From Lutimonas vermicola (GTDB taxonomy: Bacteria; Bacteroidota; Bacteroidia; Flavobacteriales; Flavobacteriaceae), in NCBI RefSeq assembly GCF_038433205.1, contig NZ_JBCDNA010000001.1, forward strand, positions 682,001 through 746,000: a DNA stretch of 64,000 nucleotides, given 5' to 3'. The translations under genes were made by a program, and so were the position numbers. The notes under the pieces are model-generated. The model was not told the origin of the DNA and made no database searches. It saw only the letters and a list, made by a program, of their open reading frames with translations. Shown one piece after another: positions 62,807 through 64,000 of the stretch (within the stretch, counting starts at the first letter, position 1; the number at the start of each line of letters is the position of its first letter).

Positions 62807-64000
62807 CTAACCATTGGCAATTTCCTTTATTTCATTCATGATACGCTGTGCGAGATCATGGGCATCCTGCTGTGAGACACTCTCTGTATAGACCCTTATA
62901 ATAGGCTCTGTATTTGATTTCCTCAAATGCACCCATTCTTTTTCAAAATCGATCTTTACCCCGTCAATGATGCTAATATTCTCGTTCTTATAAATTGAAG
63001 CCATACGTTTTAAAATACCATCAACATCGATCTGTGGCGTTAGTTCAATTTTGTTTTTACTCATAAAATAAGCCGGATAGGAATCTCTAAGGGTCCGGCA
63101 AGAGACCTTCAAATGAGCCAAATGACTTAAAAATAATGCCACTCCAACTAAAGCATCCCTTCCGTAATGGGCTGCAGGATAAATAACGCCTCCATTGCCT
63201 TCGCCCCCAATAATGGCTTTATTCTTTTTCATGAGTTCAACCACATTCACCTCCCCTACGGCGCTCGCTTCATAAATACCTCCGTGTTTTAGGGTCACAT
63301 CCCTTAAAGCCCTGGAAGACGAGAGGTTGGAAACCGTATTACCCGGTGTTTTTGACAATACATAATCAGCACAGGCAACCAGGGTATATTCTTCACCAAA
63401 CATGCTGCCATCTTCATTGACAATGGCCAGACGGTCAACATCGGGATCAACAACAATCCCAAGATCTGCTTTTTCGCGTACAACCCATTTCGATATTTCA
63501 GTCAAATGCTTTGGCAAAGGTTCAGGGTTATGCGGAAATTGACCGGTTGGCTCACAATACAAAGGGATGCATTCAACACCCAAGGCCTTGAGCAATTGAG
63601 GAATAAAGATTCCTCCTGTTGAATTCACGGCGTCTACAACTACTTTATACCCCGCATTTCTTATGGCCTCCACATCGACAAGATCCAGGTTTAACACTTC
63701 GTTGATATGCTTGCTGATAAAGTCTTTGTTTTTAACATAGCTTCCCAAATCGTCTACTTCAGCATATTGAAAATCCTGCGATGCGGCCAGTTCCAAAATT
63801 ATATTTCCTTCTTCTCCATTTAAGAATTCCCCAGCCTCATTGAGCAATTTTAAAGCATTCCATTGTTTGGGATTATGTGAAGCGGTCACAATGATGCCTC
63901 CATCTGCCTTTTCAAGAGGAACGGCAACTTCTACTGTAGGTGTGGTTGACAATCCAAGATCCACAACATCGATTCCAAGGCCCACAAGGGTATTAGAAAC
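62807..64000 (-). CDS. glmM: Phosphoglucosamine mutase, partial (N-terminus beyond right edge)
   Basis: 398 residues of the C-terminal part are present. The frame continues through the right edge without a start, so roughly the first 70 residues are missing. The phosphoserine loop 'GIIVTASHNPKQWNAL' is intact. The metal-binding loop is 'VDPDVDRLAIV', and the sugar-binding 'GGEGNGGVIYP' and phosphate-binding 'RKSNTEPIIRVY' motifs follow. It converts glucosamine-6-phosphate to glucosamine-1-phosphate for peptidoglycan and LPS synthesis. A phosphomannomutase/phosphoglucomutase is possible, but the length and motifs favour the Bacteroidota GlmM group. Confidence 0.85.
   Translation of the reverse strand, partial: VSNTLVGLGIDVVDLGLSTTPTVEVAVPLEKADGGIIVTASHNPKQWNALKLLNEAGEFLNGEEGNIILELAASQDFQYAEVDDLGSYVKNKDFISKHINEVLNLDLVDVEAIRNAGYKVVVDAVNSTGGIFIPQLLKALGVECIPLYCEPTGQFPHNPEPLPKHLTEISKWVVREKADLGIVVDPDVDRLAIVNEDGSMFGEEYTLVACADYVLSKTPGNTVSNLSSSRALRDVTLKHGGIYEASAVGEVNVVELMKKNKAIIGGEGNGGVIYPAAHYGRDALVGVALFLSHLAHLKVSCRTLRDSYPAYFMSKNKIELTPQIDVDGILKRMASIYKNENISIIDGVKIDFEKEWVHLRKSNTEPIIRVYTESVSQQDAHDLAQRIMNEIKEIANG

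Overview
The window looks like a chromosomal segment of a marine-type member of the Bacteroidota, most likely family Flavobacteriaceae. The pointers are a secreted metalloprotease ending in a type IX secretion sorting domain, lipoproteins with loose lipoboxes, a CusA / HYC_CC_PP copper operon, YidC and GlmM of Bacteroidota type, AT-rich DNA, and promoters that fit the Bacteroidota consensus TTG-N17-23-TAnnTTTG. No tRNA, rRNA, insertion sequence transposase or CRISPR array was seen.

Layout. 1-4 kb: a PadR regulator cut by the left edge with a double palindromic operator, a small lipoprotein and a reprolysin-like protease. 4-9 kb: a universal stress protein and a beta-lactamase-fold hydrolase embedded in dense dispersed repeats, then a strong small-RNA candidate at 9.1 kb. 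9.3-15 kb: uncharacterised membrane proteins, a broken lipoprotein gene, a domain-permuted multicopper oxidase and PPK2. 15-22.5 kb: GH53 galactanase, more repeats, an amine oxidase, a second serine hydrolase, an aldose epimerase, a HAD phosphatase and a Nudix hydrolase. 22.8-32.5 kb: a five-gene copper-export operon (HYC_CC_PP, CusA, CusC-like, CopA, CusB). 32.5-34.1 kb: repeats. 34.2-35.8 kb: a glucan phosphorylase-like protein without the usual PLP lysine. 35.9-43.5 kb: a four-gene minus-strand operon for a caspase-like protease, a bacterial gasdermin, a CHAT protease and a STAND NTPase with WD40 repeats. A short promoter-to-terminator unit lies upstream of it and an XRE-type regulator faces the other way. 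45.9-64 kb: GH2 beta-galactosidase followed by mostly core genes (PanE-like, ferredoxin, acyl-CoA reductase, FolE, HisS, M20 peptidase, YidC, rhomboid, two LpxL-type acyltransferases, DUF1697, class V aminotransferase) and GlmM cut by the right edge.

How the parts work together. The gasdermin operon reads as a complete abortive-infection module: a sensor NTPase, two cysteine proteases and a pore-forming executioner that would act at the inner membrane. The copper operon combines cytoplasmic export (CopA) with trans-envelope export (CusA, CusB, CusC-like), and the multicopper oxidase could add periplasmic copper oxidation. GH53 and GH2 could together degrade beta-galactan, though they lie 30 kb apart.

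Two further layers stand out. First, three promoters (lipoprotein, usp and the 9.1 kb small RNA) each carry a Crp/Fnr-type palindrome exactly 29.5 bp from its centre to the start of the -7 box, which implies a shared activator. Second, the intergenic regions hold at least two families of hairpin-forming repeats in which base changes on one arm are matched on the other, plus a short GC-rich palindrome that appears to have inserted into one of them. All functional statements are from reading the sequence; no database search was run.
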